64,000 bases of DNA from Lachnospiraceae bacterium (GCA_017622575.1 JAGAQU010000103.1:18083-82082); one strand, 5' to 3'. Shown: positions 41,459-51,222, counted from the stretch's first letter. The notes: generated from the sequence alone by a model not told the origin. Translations and numbers: made by a program.

Positions 41459-42430
41459 ATGAAGAAGAATAACAATATGGTTACCGGATTCAGCTTATTG
41501 ATGGTATGTGCACTGCTTTCCGGGTGCGGAGCCGGAAGTAAAAGTGATGGTTATGCTCTGGCGACCACGGAAATGGCGGAAGAAGCGGCCTATGATTATG
41601 CCACAGACGATATCTATCTGAATGAGACAGCTTCCTATGCAGAGGAGCCGATGACCGGGACTGCAGAAGGCGGATCGGAAAGCAGTGAAGTTGAGGTAAA
41701 GGACACTGCAAGAAAGCTGATCAAAAATGTGGATCTGGAAGTAGAAACAGAAGAGTTTGATGTGCTGATGCAGACCATTACCGAAAAGACGGAGAGCTTT
41801 GGCGGATATGTGGAATCCAGCTACACCTATAACGGTAGCAATTACTATGGGAACAGCAACAGAAACTCCAGTTTGACTTTACGGATTCCGGCGGAAAAAC
41901 TGGATGCCTTTTTATCAGCCGTAGCGGAATGCTCCAATGTGATCAGCAAAAACGAAAGTGTCACGGATGTGACATTACAATATGTGGATATGAAGAGCCA
42001 CAAGGAAGCACTGGAAACAGAGCAGGCAAGACTTTTGGAGCTTCTTGAGCAGGCGGAGAGCGTGGAGGATATCATCACCATCGAGAGCCGTCTCTCTGAG
42101 GTGAGATATCAGATTGAGAGCATGGAATCTCAGCTTCGCACCATGGATAATCAGGTGTCCTACAGCACCGTTTATCTTAACGTGAATGAGGTAAAAAAAC
42201 TGACCCCTGTGAAGGAGCAGACCACATGGGAAAAGATCAGTACCGGTTTTGTGGACAGCCTTGAGAGTGTAGGCAGAGGCATTAAGAATTTCTTCATCGG
42301 ACTGATTATCAATCTGCCTTATCTGGTAGTGTGGGCCGTTGTCATTATTCTGATTGTACTGATCATTAAGCTGATCAGAAAAGCGAGGAAAAAGAGGAAA
42401 GCCGCAAAGGAGAAAGTTAACCATGAATGA
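41459..42430 (+). CDS. DUF4349 lipoprotein
   Basis: A 323-residue lipoprotein: lipobox LLSGC near residue 22, an acidic low-complexity linker (about 25-80), and a DUF4349 domain (about 85-265) with NVDLEVETEEFD, a coiled-coil stretch (about 180-225) and STVYLNVNEVK. A C-terminal membrane helix (about 285-308) is followed by a very basic tail RKARKKRKAAKEK. It is thus tethered at both ends. DUF4349 proteins have no firmly established role; some are thought to act in envelope stress or signalling. It overlaps the era start by eight bases, so it is in the era-recO operon. Confidence 0.9.
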   Translation: MKKNNNMVTGFSLLMVCALLSGCGAGSKSDGYALATTEMAEEAAYDYATDDIYLNETASYAEEPMTGTAEGGSESSEVEVKDTARKLIKNVDLEVETEEFDVLMQTITEKTESFGGYVESSYTYNGSNYYGNSNRNSSLTLRIPAEKLDAFLSAVAECSNVISKNESVTDVTLQYVDMKSHKEALETEQARLLELLEQAESVEDIITIESRLSEVRYQIESMESQLRTMDNQVSYSTVYLNVNEVKKLTPVKEQTTWEKISTGFVDSLESVGRGIKNFFIGLIINLPYLVVWAVVIILIVLIIKLIRKARKKRKAAKEKVNHE

Positions 42431-43325
42431 CCAGTATAAATCCGGGTTTGTGACACTGATCGGAAGACCCAACGTGGGAAAATCCACATTGATGAACAGC
42501 CTCATCGGACAGAAGATTGCCATCACTTCAAACAAACCTCAGACGACCAGAAACAGAATTCAGACTGTCTATACCTCGGAGGAAGGGCAGATCGTCTTTG
42601 TAGATACGCCCGGAATCCACAAGGCAAAAAACAAACTGGGGGATTATATGGTAAATGTGGCAGAGCGTACTTTGAAGGAAGTGGATGTGGTGCTTTGGCT
42701 GGTAGAACCAAGTAACTTTATCGGTGCAGGCGAACAACATATCATTGAGCAGCTTTCCAAAGTGAGCACCCCGGTGATACTGGTGATCAACAAGATCGAT
42801 ACGGTGAAAAAGGAAGAGCTTTTGGGATTTATCGATACTTACAGGAAAGAAATGGATTTTGATGAGATCGTTCCCGTTTCTGCATTAAAAAAAGAAAATA
42901 CGGATGAACTGATCAAATGTATTATGAAGTATCTTCCGTACGGACCGGCTTTTTATGATGAAGATACCGTTACAGACCAGCCGCAGCGGCAGATCGTGGC
43001 GGAAATGATCCGTGAAAAGGCGTTGCGGTGTCTGGATGAAGAGATTCCGCACGGCATTGCGGTAACCATCGAAAAGATGAAGTGGCGCGGGAATATCGTA
43101 GACATTGAAGCTACCATTATCTGCGAGAGGGAATCCCATAAGGGAATTATTATCGGCAAGCAGGGAAGTATGCTGAAAAAGATTGGTATGAACGCCAGAA
43201 AAGATATTGAAAATATGCTGGAAAGTAAAGTAAATCTTCAGCTTTGGGTGAAGGTAAAAAAGGACTGGCGTGACAGCGAATTTTTGCTAAAAAATTTTGG
43301 CTACAATCAGAAGGAGTACGAATAG
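42423..43325 (+). CDS. era: GTPase Era
   Basis: A 300-residue GTPase that binds 16S rRNA and helps 30S subunit assembly. GTPase motifs: GRPNVGKST (G1), DTPGIHK (G3) and NKID (G4). The C-terminal KH domain has GIIIGKQGSMLKKIG. The length is standard. ATG 42423 lies inside the end of the DUF4349 gene and is preceded by AAAGGAG. It is followed by the YqzL-like gene and recO, an order known from other Firmicutes. Confidence 0.98.
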   Translation: MNDQYKSGFVTLIGRPNVGKSTLMNSLIGQKIAITSNKPQTTRNRIQTVYTSEEGQIVFVDTPGIHKAKNKLGDYMVNVAERTLKEVDVVLWLVEPSNFIGAGEQHIIEQLSKVSTPVILVINKIDTVKKEELLGFIDTYRKEMDFDEIVPVSALKKENTDELIKCIMKYLPYGPAFYDEDTVTDQPQRQIVAEMIREKALRCLDEEIPHGIAVTIEKMKWRGNIVDIEATIICERESHKGIIIGKQGSMLKKIGMNARKDIENMLESKVNLQLWVKVKKDWRDSEFLLKNFGYNQKEYE

Positions 43326-43343
43326 AAAAAAGAAAAAAGTAAA

Positions 43344-43369
43344 CCCTAATATCATACTTTTGATTAGGG
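43344..43369 (+). promoter_or_regulatory. Hairpin covering the ribosome binding site of the YqzL-like gene
   Basis: CCCTAAT (43344-43350) pairs with ATTAGGG (43363-43369); the second arm contains the AGGGGG that serves as ribosome binding site for ATG 43378. Translation of this gene, and the recO overlap, may depend on opening the hairpin. Confidence 0.4.
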
Positions 43370-43377
43370 GGCGCAAG

Positions 43378-43554
43378 ATGAAAGAAACAAATTACTGGCA
43401 ACAATTTTTAAGAACGGGAAGAGTGGAGGATTATCTGTCTTACCTGAAGCAGAAGCCTAACAATGAACCTGTTCATAAAGGAGAAGATTCAGGTGCAGGA
43501 TCTATGCAATGTTACAGGACTGATATTAAAAGCGGAACCTTTCGGGGAATATGA
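43378..43554 (+). CDS. YqzL-like small protein
   Basis: A 58-residue protein starting MKETNYWQQFLRTG. The N-terminal 25 residues (W, FLRTG, VEDYLSYL) match the YqzL family, small proteins encoded directly before recO in Bacillus and clostridia. The remaining 33 residues are poorly conserved and may simply reflect the overlap with recO. ATG 43378 is preceded by AGGGGG, part of a possible hairpin. The function of YqzL is not known. The gene overlaps recO by 62 bases in a different frame. Confidence 0.75.
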   Translation: MKETNYWQQFLRTGRVEDYLSYLKQKPNNEPVHKGEDSGAGSMQCYRTDIKSGTFRGI

Positions 43555-44146
43555 CAGGAGAATAGTCATTCTGACAAGGGAGAGGGGAAAGATAGCAGCC
43601 TTTGCCAAAGGAGCAAGAAAGCAGGGAAGCAGGTTGCTGGCATCCACCAATCCCTTTTGTTTTGGCGAATTTAAACTGTATGAGGGAAGAAGTTCCTACT
43701 CTGTGTCGGAAGCGGCAATCAGCAATTATTTTGCTCCCCTTAGGGAGGACTTCGAAGGCGCCTGCTATGGCATGTATTTTCTGGAGATAATGGATTACTA
43801 TACCAGAGAAAACAACGATGAGAAAGAAATGCTAAAGCTTCTTTACCAGTCGCTGAGGGCCCTGTGTCACAAGGGACTTGATAACAGGCTGGTGAGATAC
43901 ATAATTGAGATCAAAGCGCTCTCTTTAAACGGAGAGTATCCGGGACTGCCGGAGGATCATAAGTATCAGGAATCCACGGTGTATGCATTGTCCTTTATCG
44001 TAAATACTTCTGTGGAAAAACTGTTTACGTTTATGGTTACGGACAGTGTACTTGAAGAGATAAAAGAAATAGCCGATAACTTCAGAAAGCGCTTTATCGA
44101 CAGAAAATTTAAAAGCCTCGAGATACTGAATGAAATTCCATGTTGA
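43493..44146 (+). CDS. recO: DNA repair protein RecO
   Basis: A 217-residue recombination mediator that helps load RecA through the RecFOR pathway. The N-terminal OB fold is clear (CNVTGLILKAEPFGEYDRR, IAAFAKGARKQGS); the rest is the helical domain. The CxxC pairs found in some RecO proteins are absent. I chose GTG 43493, which has AAAGGAG nine bases upstream and gives the usual N-terminus VQDLCNVTG; the ATG at 43463 would add ten unusual residues. The gene overlaps the YqzL-like gene, so it is probably translated by coupling. Confidence 0.93.
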   Translation: MQDLCNVTGLILKAEPFGEYDRRIVILTRERGKIAAFAKGARKQGSRLLASTNPFCFGEFKLYEGRSSYSVSEAAISNYFAPLREDFEGACYGMYFLEIMDYYTRENNDEKEMLKLLYQSLRALCHKGLDNRLVRYIIEIKALSLNGEYPGLPEDHKYQESTVYALSFIVNTSVEKLFTFMVTDSVLEEIKEIADNFRKRFIDRKFKSLEILNEIPC

Positions 44147-44219
44147 AAAACGAAAATAAGTCATATATAATAAATTGGGTATAGCTGGGAAATGAAGGAT
44201 ATAAAGAGCAGGAGTCATA

Positions 44220-44840
44220 ATGATTTTAAGCAGTTATTTTTTACAAAAGCACAAGCTTGCAAAAGTAGCAGTCTTAATTCTCTTTTTGGGGACGCTGGCA
44301 CTCACGGCCTGTAATGCGGGAGAGGGAGAAAGCAGCGTTTCTCTTTTAAAGGATGGAGCTGTCAAAGCTACGATCGTGGAGGATTTTGACAAATCTTATT
44401 ACGATAAGGATGAATTGCAGCAGATGATACTGGAGGAAGTGGTATCCTATAACCGGCAGCTCAGAGAAGACGCTGTTTCCGTGGATAAGGTTTCGGTGGA
44501 AAACGGCATCGCAAGAGTGGAGATGACTTATGCGGACAGCGAATCTTATGCGGCCTTTAACGACGGTGTTTTCTTTTTGGGTCCCGTTTCAGAGGCACAA
44601 AAGGCCGGATATGATCTCAACAAGGTATTTATTTCCTCTTCAGATCAGCTTGTCACGGCCGGAATGTCGGATATTCTCGAGATGAGCGATGCGAAGATAT
44701 TGATCACAGATATGAAAGAGCCTGTGGTTCTTGACGGCAAAGCTGTCTATGTGAGCAGCAATGTAGAGACAGATAAGAAATGTAAGACAGTCTCCTTTGA
44801 CGAAACATCAGATGAGATGGCTTACATTATATATAAATAA
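44220..44840 (+). CDS. Lipoprotein of unknown function
   Basis: A 206-residue protein with lipoprotein signal (hydrophobic segment about 14-30, lipobox LTAC) and a soluble domain of about 170 residues. It contains [20 protein letters not shown] and [18 protein letters not shown], a pattern seen in clostridial lipoproteins of unknown role. ATG 44220 has CAGGAG six bases upstream. It lies between recO and glyQS, with no visible terminator on either side, so it may belong to the same transcript. I cannot name a family. Confidence 0.8.
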   Translation: MILSSYFLQKHKLAKVAVLILFLGTLALTACNAGEGESSVSLLKDGAVKATIVEDFDKSYYDKDELQQMILEEVVSYNRQLREDAVSVDKVSVENGIARVEMTYADSESYAAFNDGVFFLGPVSEAQKAGYDLNKVFISSSDQLVTAGMSDILEMSDAKILITDMKEPVVLDGKAVYVSSNVETDKKCKTVSFDETSDEMAYIIYK

Positions 44841-44877
44841 TAATGAAAAAATTATAGAAACGAAAGGTATGTGTATC

Positions 44878-46266
44878 ATGGAAAAAACAATGGACAAAAT
44901 CGTTGCCCTGGCAAAAGCAAGAGGATTTGTGTATCCCGGTTCGGAGATTTACGGAGGCCTTGCCAATACCTGGGATTACGGTAATCTCGGCGTGGAGCTG
45001 AAAAATAATGTAAAGAAAGCATGGTGGCAGAAATTTATCATGGAAAACCAGTACAACGTTGGTGTTGACTGTGCGATCCTGATGAATCCCCAGACATGGG
45101 TTGCATCCGGACATCTTGGCGGTTTTTCCGATCCCCTGATGGATTGCAAGGAATGTCATGAGCGTTTCAGGGCAGATAAGATCATTGAAGATTATGCGGC
45201 AGAGCATGGCATGGAGCTTGACGGTTCCATCGACGGATGGTCACAGGAAAAGATGAAAGCATTTATTGAGGACAACAATGTTCCCTGTCCTTCCTGCGGC
45301 AAGCATAATTTTACCGATATCCGCCAGTTCAACCTGATGTTCAAAACATTCCAGGGTGTAACGGAGGATGCAAAGAATACCGTATATTTGAGACCCGAAA
45401 CAGCACAGGGTATTTTTGTTAACTTTAAGAATGTTCAGAGAACTTCCCGTAAGAAAATTCCTTTCGGTATCGGTCAGATCGGTAAATCCTTCCGTAATGA
45501 GATCACACCCGGAAACTTTACCTTCCGTACCAGAGAATTTGAGCAGATGGAGTTGGAATTCTTCTGTGAGCCGGATACTGATCTTGAGTGGTTTGCATAC
45601 TGGAAACAGTTCTGTATTGACTGGCTGAAGAGCCTTGGCATGAAGGACGAGGAAATGCGTGTGCGTGACCATGACAAGGAAGAACTGTCCTTCTATTCTA
45701 AGGCAACCACCGATATCGAGTTCCTGTTCCCCTTCGGATGGGGAGAGCTTTGGGGGATTGCCGACAGAACCGATTATGACCTGACACAGCACCAAAATAC
45801 ATCAGGTCAGGATCTGACCTACTTTGATGATCAGAAGAACTGGAAATATATCCCTTATGTAATAGAGCCTTCACTGGGTGCAGACCGTGTGGTACTTGCG
45901 TTCCTGTGTGCTGCTTATGATGAGGAAGAAATCGGAGAGGGCGATGTGCGTACCGTGCTTCATTTCCATCCCGCGCTTGCACCTGTAAAGATCGGCGTGC
46001 TTCCTTTGTCCAAGAAGCTGAATGAGGGCGCTGAAAAGATTTTCCTTGAGCTATCCAAGAAATATAACTGCGAATTTGATGACAGAGGAAATATCGGTAA
46101 GAGATATCGTCGTCAGGATGAGATCGGTACACCTTTCTGCATCACCTACGACTTTGATTCCGAGACAGACGGCTGCGTGACTGTCAGATTCAGAGATTCC
46201 ATGGAGCAGGAGCGTGTTGCAATCGCTGATCTCGATGCCTATTTTGCAGATAAGTTTACATTCTAG
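44878..46266 (+). CDS. glyQS: Glycine-tRNA ligase, homodimeric class II type
   Basis: A 462-residue single-chain glycyl-tRNA synthetase of the eukaryotic/archaeal-like alpha2 form. Class II motifs are visible: [18 protein letters not shown] early, [13 protein letters not shown] with [14 protein letters not shown] (motif 2 region), and [13 protein letters not shown] (motif 3). A zinc-type pair is present (CKEC near residue 85, CPSC near residue 139). The anticodon-binding domain starts at about 360. ATG 44878 follows AAAGG; the longer in-frame start overlaps the lipoprotein gene. No T-box leader fits into the 37-base gap, so control by uncharged tRNA is not visible here. Confidence 0.97.
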   Translation: MEKTMDKIVALAKARGFVYPGSEIYGGLANTWDYGNLGVELKNNVKKAWWQKFIMENQYNVGVDCAILMNPQTWVASGHLGGFSDPLMDCKECHERFRADKIIEDYAAEHGMELDGSIDGWSQEKMKAFIEDNNVPCPSCGKHNFTDIRQFNLMFKTFQGVTEDAKNTVYLRPETAQGIFVNFKNVQRTSRKKIPFGIGQIGKSFRNEITPGNFTFRTREFEQMELEFFCEPDTDLEWFAYWKQFCIDWLKSLGMKDEEMRVRDHDKEELSFYSKATTDIEFLFPFGWGELWGIADRTDYDLTQHQNTSGQDLTYFDDQKNWKYIPYVIEPSLGADRVVLAFLCAAYDEEEIGEGDVRTVLHFHPALAPVKIGVLPLSKKLNEGAEKIFLELSKKYNCEFDDRGNIGKRYRRQDEIGTPFCITYDFDSETDGCVTVRFRDSMEQERVAIADLDAYFADKFTF

Positions 46267-46307
46267 GCAATAGTTTGCCGGTGAGGAAGAATGAGGAGAG
46301 AAAATAT

Positions 46308-48965
46308 ATGAGACAATTCACTTCAGATGAACTGAGAAAGACCTGGAAACAATTTTATATCGATCGGGGACATGTAGATGTAGGAGCGGTTTCCCTCGTA
46401 TCTGACGGTTCCACGGGCGTACTCTTTAACGTGGCTGGAATGCAGCCTCTGATGCCCTATCTGCTGGGACAGAAGCATCCTTTGGGAACAAGACTCTGCA
46501 ACGTACAGGGTTGTGTTCGTACCAACGATATTGATTCCGTGGGTGATAAGAGCCATGTGACCTTCTTTGAAATGATGGGAAGCTGGAGTCTTGGAGATTA
46601 TTTTAAAAAAGAGCGTTGCCAGTGGAGCTTCGAGCTTTTGACAGAAGTTTTTTGCTTTGATGCCGATCATCTTGCAGCTACAGTGTTCGCGGGAGACGAG
46701 AATGCTCCCAGAGATGAGGAGGGTGCGCAGTATCGTATTGCTTCCGGCTTTAAGAAAGAAAATATTTATTATCTGCCCGCAGAGGATAACTGGTGGGGAC
46801 TTGAGTATGGTCCCTGCGGTCCTGACAGTGAAATGTTCTATGTGGCTGACAGACCGGATTGTGGCCCTGACTGCGGCCCCGGCTGCCACTGCGGAAAATA
46901 TACGGAATTGGGAAATGATGTTTTTATGCAGTATGAAAAGCATCATGACGGAAGCCTGACTCCCTTAAAACAGAAAAATGTAGATACCGGATGGGGACTT
47001 GAGCGTATTTTGGCATTCCTTAACGGTACCAGGGATGTTTATCAGATTGATCTGTTTGCTCCCGTGATCGCCTATATCGAGAAGGCTTCAGGAACGAAGT
47101 ATGAGCAGGACGAGAAGCTGACAAGATCCATGAGAATTCTGGCAGATCATATCCGTACCAGTGTGATGCTGATCGGAGATGAGGCAAAGCTTCTTCCCTC
47201 CAATGTGGGAGCAGGCTATGTGCTTCGCCGTCTGATCCGCCGTGCTGTGAGACACGGACGTGTACTTGGCTTAAATGTTGACAATCTTTTGGAAATTGCA
47301 TCCATTTATATTGATGATATTTATGCGGAAAGTTATCCTCTTCTGAAAAAGAACAAAGAGTTTGTCATCACAGAGCTCAAGAAGGAGATCAATCGTTTTG
47401 AGAGCACTGTAGAAAACGGCATGAAGGAATTCCGCAAGATCCTGGATCAGAAAAAGAAGGCGGGATCAGCTGAAATTGACGGTAAATCCGCATTCTATCT
47501 GTATGATACCTTCGGTTTCCCCATTGAATTGACGGTGGAGATTGCAGGAGAAGAAGGACTTACTGTTGATGAGGATGGATTTGCGAAAGCAATGGAGGAA
47601 CAGAAGCAGAAGGCAAGAGACAATCAGAATTTCTCCGCCAAGCTTTCTACAGACAATGCAGCATTGTATGAGAGTTTAGATGCATCTGTTGTCAGTGAAT
47701 TTGTGGGTTATGACACCCTGACGGCGGAGAGCAGTATTGCTGCTATGAATAACGGAAGTGAATGGAAGGATGCACTCTGCGAAGGGGAAGAGGGAACCAT
47801 CATTACCCTGAAAACTCCTTTTTATGCGACTATGGGTGGCCAGAAGGGTGACTTTGGTGTGATCCGTACCGGAAATGGTACTTTTGAGGTGCAGGATACC
47901 GTGAAACTGCCGGGAGGCAGAATCGGGCATATCGGTAAAGTGGTGTCCGGCACTGTTGCAAAGGGAGAGACAGCTTCTCTTTCCGTTTCGGCATTAAACC
48001 GTGGCAATACCTGTAAAAATCACACGGCAACCCATCTGCTACAGGAGGCACTCCGTGAAGTACTGGGAGATCATGTGGAGCAGTCCGGTTCTTATCAGGA
48101 CGGCGAGAGAACCCGTTTTGATTTCAGCCACGGACAGGCAATGACAGCAGAGGAAATCAAAAAGGTTGAAGAAATTGTAAATGAAAAGATCGCAGAGGAT
48201 CTTCCTGTCGAGACGAAGATTATGAGCCTTGAAGAGGCAAGAAAGACAGGAGCTATGGCACTTTTTGGTGAAAAGTACGGTGATACTGTCAGAGTAGTAA
48301 TGGTGGGCGATTTCTCCAAGGAATTGTGCGGCGGTACTCATGTGGGACATACAGGTGAGATCGCTTCCTTTAAGATTCTTTCCGAGTCCGGTGTGGCTGC
48401 CGGCATCCGTCGTATTGAGGCGATGACAGGCAGAAATGTAACTGCTTATTATCAGGATATGGAAGAAAAGATGAATGCGGTTGCAAAAGTGTTAAAAACT
48501 ACCCCGGCTTCCCTTTTGGAGCGTTCGGAGCATTTGATGGCTGAAATGAAAGCCCTTCAGAGCGAAAACGAATCCTTAAAGAGCAAAGCCGCAAAGGATG
48601 CGCTTGGTGATGTCTCGAATCAGGTGAGCGAAGTTAAGGGTGTAAAGCTTCTGGCAACATCAGTATCCGGCGTAGACATGAATGGACTCCGTGATCTGGG
48701 AGATCAGCTCAAGACGAAGATCGGCGAGGGCGTTATTGTTCTGATTTCCGATTGCGATGGCAAGGTGAACATGGTAGCCATGGCAACAGAGGAAGCGATT
48801 GCAAAGGGCGCTCATGCCGGAAATCTGATCAAGGGTATTGCGGCTCTGGTTGGCGGTGGCGGCGGCGGACGTCCGGGTATGGCCCAGGCCGGCGGCAAAA
48901 ATCCTGCGGGAATTGGTGCTGCAGTTGCCGAGACAACCAAGGTTTTGGAAGATCAGCTGAAGTAG
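46308..48965 (+). CDS. alaS: Alanine-tRNA ligase
   Basis: An 885-residue class II synthetase with the standard AlaRS layout: catalytic domain (about 1-240; NVAGMQPLMPYLLG, FFEMMGSWSLGDYFKKE), tRNA-recognition domain (RILADHIRTSVMLI, NVGAGYVLRRLIRRAVRHG), editing domain with the zinc site HTATHLL and CGGTHVGHTGEI, and C-Ala domain ending in a Gly-rich GGGGGGRPGMAQAGG motif. ATG 46308 follows GAGGAG; a TTG at 46275 has no ribosome binding site. It lies 41 bases after glyQS and is probably co-transcribed with it. Confidence 0.98.
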   Translation: MRQFTSDELRKTWKQFYIDRGHVDVGAVSLVSDGSTGVLFNVAGMQPLMPYLLGQKHPLGTRLCNVQGCVRTNDIDSVGDKSHVTFFEMMGSWSLGDYFKKERCQWSFELLTEVFCFDADHLAATVFAGDENAPRDEEGAQYRIASGFKKENIYYLPAEDNWWGLEYGPCGPDSEMFYVADRPDCGPDCGPGCHCGKYTELGNDVFMQYEKHHDGSLTPLKQKNVDTGWGLERILAFLNGTRDVYQIDLFAPVIAYIEKASGTKYEQDEKLTRSMRILADHIRTSVMLIGDEAKLLPSNVGAGYVLRRLIRRAVRHGRVLGLNVDNLLEIASIYIDDIYAESYPLLKKNKEFVITELKKEINRFESTVENGMKEFRKILDQKKKAGSAEIDGKSAFYLYDTFGFPIELTVEIAGEEGLTVDEDGFAKAMEEQKQKARDNQNFSAKLSTDNAALYESLDASVVSEFVGYDTLTAESSIAAMNNGSEWKDALCEGEEGTIITLKTPFYATMGGQKGDFGVIRTGNGTFEVQDTVKLPGGRIGHIGKVVSGTVAKGETASLSVSALNRGNTCKNHTATHLLQEALREVLGDHVEQSGSYQDGERTRFDFSHGQAMTAEEIKKVEEIVNEKIAEDLPVETKIMSLEEARKTGAMALFGEKYGDTVRVVMVGDFSKELCGGTHVGHTGEIASFKILSESGVAAGIRRIEAMTGRNVTAYYQDMEEKMNAVAKVLKTTPASLLERSEHLMAEMKALQSENESLKSKAAKDALGDVSNQVSEVKGVKLLATSVSGVDMNGLRDLGDQLKTKIGEGVIVLISDCDGKVNMVAMATEEAIAKGAHAGNLIKGIAALVGGGGGGRPGMAQAGGKNPAGIGAAVAETTKVLEDQLK

Positions 48966-49001
48966 TGATGCGGAAAATCAGCAATAAAAGTAAAATTTTG
49001 G

Positions 49002-49029
49002 TTGACTTGCGCTGATTTTATGCTATAAT
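49002..49029 (+). promoter_or_regulatory. Promoter of rpsU
   Basis: TTGACT (49002-49007), 16-base spacer and an extended consensus -10 TGCTATAAT (TATAAT 49024-49029). The leader just after it contains a repeated TGCATG motif. Confidence 0.8.
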
Positions 49030-49111
49030 CATACATGTGCATGTAGGTGCATGAATAAAAACCCAATCAGTCGTGTTACTAGGAAGGGACTGAAGGGAGG
49101 TCAGGTGCGAG

Positions 49112-49288
49112 ATGTCAAACGTAATCGTAAAAGAGAACGAGACTTTAGATAGCGCTTTACGTCGTTTCAAAAGAAGCTGCGCAAAAGCTGGTATTCAGCA
49201 GGAGATTCGTAAGAGAGAGCATTACGAGAAGCCCAGCGTAAGACGTAAGAAGAAATCTGAAGCTGCAAGAAAACGTAAATACAACTAA
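49112..49288 (+). CDS. rpsU: 30S ribosomal protein S21
   Basis: A 58-residue, very basic ribosomal protein starting [19 protein letters not shown] and ending ARKRKYN. It has the family hallmarks [12 protein letters not shown] and [21 protein letters not shown]21 sits at the 30S platform near the anti-Shine-Dalgarno region. ATG 49112 is preceded by AAGGGAGG. It forms a single-gene unit with a strong promoter (49002-49029) and a terminator (49301-49334). Confidence 0.98.
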   Translation: MSNVIVKENETLDSALRRFKRSCAKAGIQQEIRKREHYEKPSVRRKKKSEAARKRKYN

Positions 49289-49300
49289 TTATAAGCATGT

Positions 49301-49334
49301 AAAGTTCCTGGTAGCCATATCAGGAACTTTATTG
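49301..49334 (+). terminator. Terminator of rpsU
   Basis: AAAGTTCCTG (49301-49310) pairs perfectly with CAGGAACTTT (49321-49330), followed by a short ATT stretch. Confidence 0.75.
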
Positions 49335-49410
49335 CATTATAAGAGGTGCTGCATTTTTCAATGTAGTTATGATTTGGGGATTATGAGAACAGGGGAGAAA
49401 TTGAGATACT

Positions 49411-49953
49411 ATGTGGACAAGGGAAATGTTTGGAACGGATGTCTATCATCTGATTTCCACATTTATTATTTACAGTATACTGGGATGGACAGTGGAATCC
49501 ATCTATATGTCGTTTTGTAACAGGAAGTTGACGAACAGAGGATTTGGCAAAGGACCATTTTGTCCTATTTACGGATTTGGCGGAGTGTTAGGGTATCTGA
49601 TCCTAAGTCCGCTGAGTGGTCACTACATAAAATTATATCTGGCAGGTGCTGTTCTCGCCACAGCCTTTGAGTATTTGGTAGGCCGTCTGATGCTGAAGGT
49701 ATTCGGGGAGGTCTGGTGGGATTACAATGAAAAGCCATGTAATTATCAGGGGATCATTTGTCTGGAAAGCACCATCGCCTGGGGATTTTACGCAGTGATC
49801 ATTATTATGTTCCTTCACGGCAAAATCCTCGGGTTTATTGACAGATATGATTCGGCGATGGGCGAAAAGCTTTGCCTGATGATACTATTTTTGGTGGCAC
49901 TTGATTATCTTTTCAGATTTTATAGGATTTTTAAACCTGAGAGTGATTTTTAA
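49411..49953 (+). CDS. Putative ABC transporter permease, CmpB/PF06541-like membrane protein
   Basis: A 180-residue membrane protein with about five helices. The segments IIYSILGWTVESIYMSF, GFGKGPFCPIYGFGG and LESTIAWGFYA match the family labelled putative ABC transporter permease (COG4905), whose actual function is unclear; no ATPase gene is nearby. ATG 49411 follows GGGGAG after a longer gap than usual; ATG 49426 is an alternative start. The stop codon lies inside the loop of the terminator at 49939-49968. Confidence 0.82.
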   Translation: MWTREMFGTDVYHLISTFIIYSILGWTVESIYMSFCNRKLTNRGFGKGPFCPIYGFGGVLGYLILSPLSGHYIKLYLAGAVLATAFEYLVGRLMLKVFGEVWWDYNEKPCNYQGIICLESTIAWGFYAVIIIMFLHGKILGFIDRYDSAMGEKLCLMILFLVALDYLFRFYRIFKPESDF

Positions 49954-49968
49954 TCACTCTCTTTTTTT
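49939..49968 (+). terminator. Intrinsic terminator overlapping the end of the preceding gene
   Basis: GAGAGTGATT (49939-49948) pairs with AATCACTCTC (49952-49961), followed by seven T. The TAA stop of the membrane protein lies at the loop. Confidence 0.92.
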
Positions 49969-50035
49969 GTACTTGCATTATGTATCTTCAAAAAGCATAT
50001 CCATGTTAATAGAATACATATGTGGAGAGTGCATC

Positions 50036-51202
50036 GTGAATAAAACCTTAAAAGTAATCTTATGCTATGTGATAAGCGTCACTTTTTTATTTACCAATGT
50101 TTTGACAGTTAAGGCTGTTCCTTCCGTGGAAGCGCCGTCTTATATTCTGATGGAAGCTTCTACAGGAAAAGTGATCTGTGAGGAGAATGCAACAGAGAGA
50201 AGAAGTCCTGCAAGTATTACCAAAATCATGACGCTTTTATTGATTTTTGAGCATTTAAATACGGGAAGAATTAATTTAAACAGTGATGTCATAACAAGTG
50301 CTTATGCGAAATCAATGGGAGGTTCCCAGGTCTTTCTGGAAGAAGGGGAAGTGCAGACACTGGAAACCATCATCAAATGCATTGCAGTGGCCTCCGGTAA
50401 TGATGCCAGTGTGGCGGCAGCGGAGTTTATTGCAGGAAGCGAAGAAGAATTTGTGAAGATGATGAATGACAAGGCGGCAGAGCTTGGCATGAACGATACC
50501 CATTTTGAGGATTGCTGCGGACTTACGGATTCCGATAATCATTATACAACGGCGAAAGATGTGGCTATCATGTCGCGAGAACTGATCATCAGGTATCCGG
50601 AGGTTTTTAACTACACAAAGATCTGGATGGAGGATATCACACATGTGACCAATCAGGGAACATCCAACTTTACCCTGTCCAGTACCAATAAGCTTTTAAA
50701 GATGTATGAATGGACCACGGGACTTAAGACCGGTTCCACCAGCAAGGCGCTTTACTGTCTTTCCGCTACCGCCAGTAAGGATAATATTGATCTGATTGCG
50801 GTAGTGATGGGGTCACCCAACAACAAAGTGAGATTTCAGGATGCCATGGCGCTGCTGAACTATGGATACAGTGTCAGCGCTCTCTATGAGGATGAAAATA
50901 AGGATACATTGCCGATGATCCCCGTAAAAGGCGGAGTGGAAGATGAGGCTTCTTTGATTTATAAAGAGCCTTTTCGCTATCTTGACATTGAGGGCAAAAA
51001 TTTAAGCGTTATTGAAAAAACGATCAGTCTGCCGCCTGAAATACAGGCTCCGATCAGTCGGGGAGATCCGGTTGGAGAAGCAGTCTATACACTGGATGGT
51101 CAGAGAATCGGCAGTGTTTCCATTCTTTCGGATGTGACCATCGAGAAGGCGGGATATAAAGATTATGTCATTAAGGTATGGAAGCTGTTTTTGCAGCTGT
51201 GA
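50036..51202 (+). CDS. D-alanyl-D-alanine carboxypeptidase (PBP5/DacF type)
   Basis: A 388-residue penicillin-binding protein that trims the terminal D-Ala from peptidoglycan stem peptides. It has a signal peptide (about 1-30), then the three catalytic motifs: SxxK in SPASITKIM, SxN in ASGNDAS and KTG in LKTGSTSK. A PBP5 C-terminal domain follows from about 285, and a hydrophobic/amphipathic end KVWKLFLQL. The start is GTG 50036, with GGAGAG seven bases upstream; the frame further upstream runs back into the previous gene. A second carboxypeptidase of the same family lies at 54276-55556. Confidence 0.93.
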   Translation: MNKTLKVILCYVISVTFLFTNVLTVKAVPSVEAPSYILMEASTGKVICEENATERRSPASITKIMTLLLIFEHLNTGRINLNSDVITSAYAKSMGGSQVFLEEGEVQTLETIIKCIAVASGNDASVAAAEFIAGSEEEFVKMMNDKAAELGMNDTHFEDCCGLTDSDNHYTTAKDVAIMSRELIIRYPEVFNYTKIWMEDITHVTNQGTSNFTLSSTNKLLKMYEWTTGLKTGSTSKALYCLSATASKDNIDLIAVVMGSPNNKVRFQDAMALLNYGYSVSALYEDENKDTLPMIPVKGGVEDEASLIYKEPFRYLDIEGKNLSVIEKTISLPPEIQAPISRGDPVGEAVYTLDGQRIGSVSILSDVTIEKAGYKDYVIKVWKLFLQL

Positions 51203-51222
51203 AAATTTCCGGGACCTTTTGA

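Noticed and set aside
42423..42711. Minus-strand short open frames opposite era
   Set aside because: Low-complexity shadows of a conserved GTPase gene.
44841..44877. T-box leader for glyQS/alaS
   Set aside because: The gaps before glyQS (37 bases) and alaS (41 bases) are too short and show no specifier or terminator structure.
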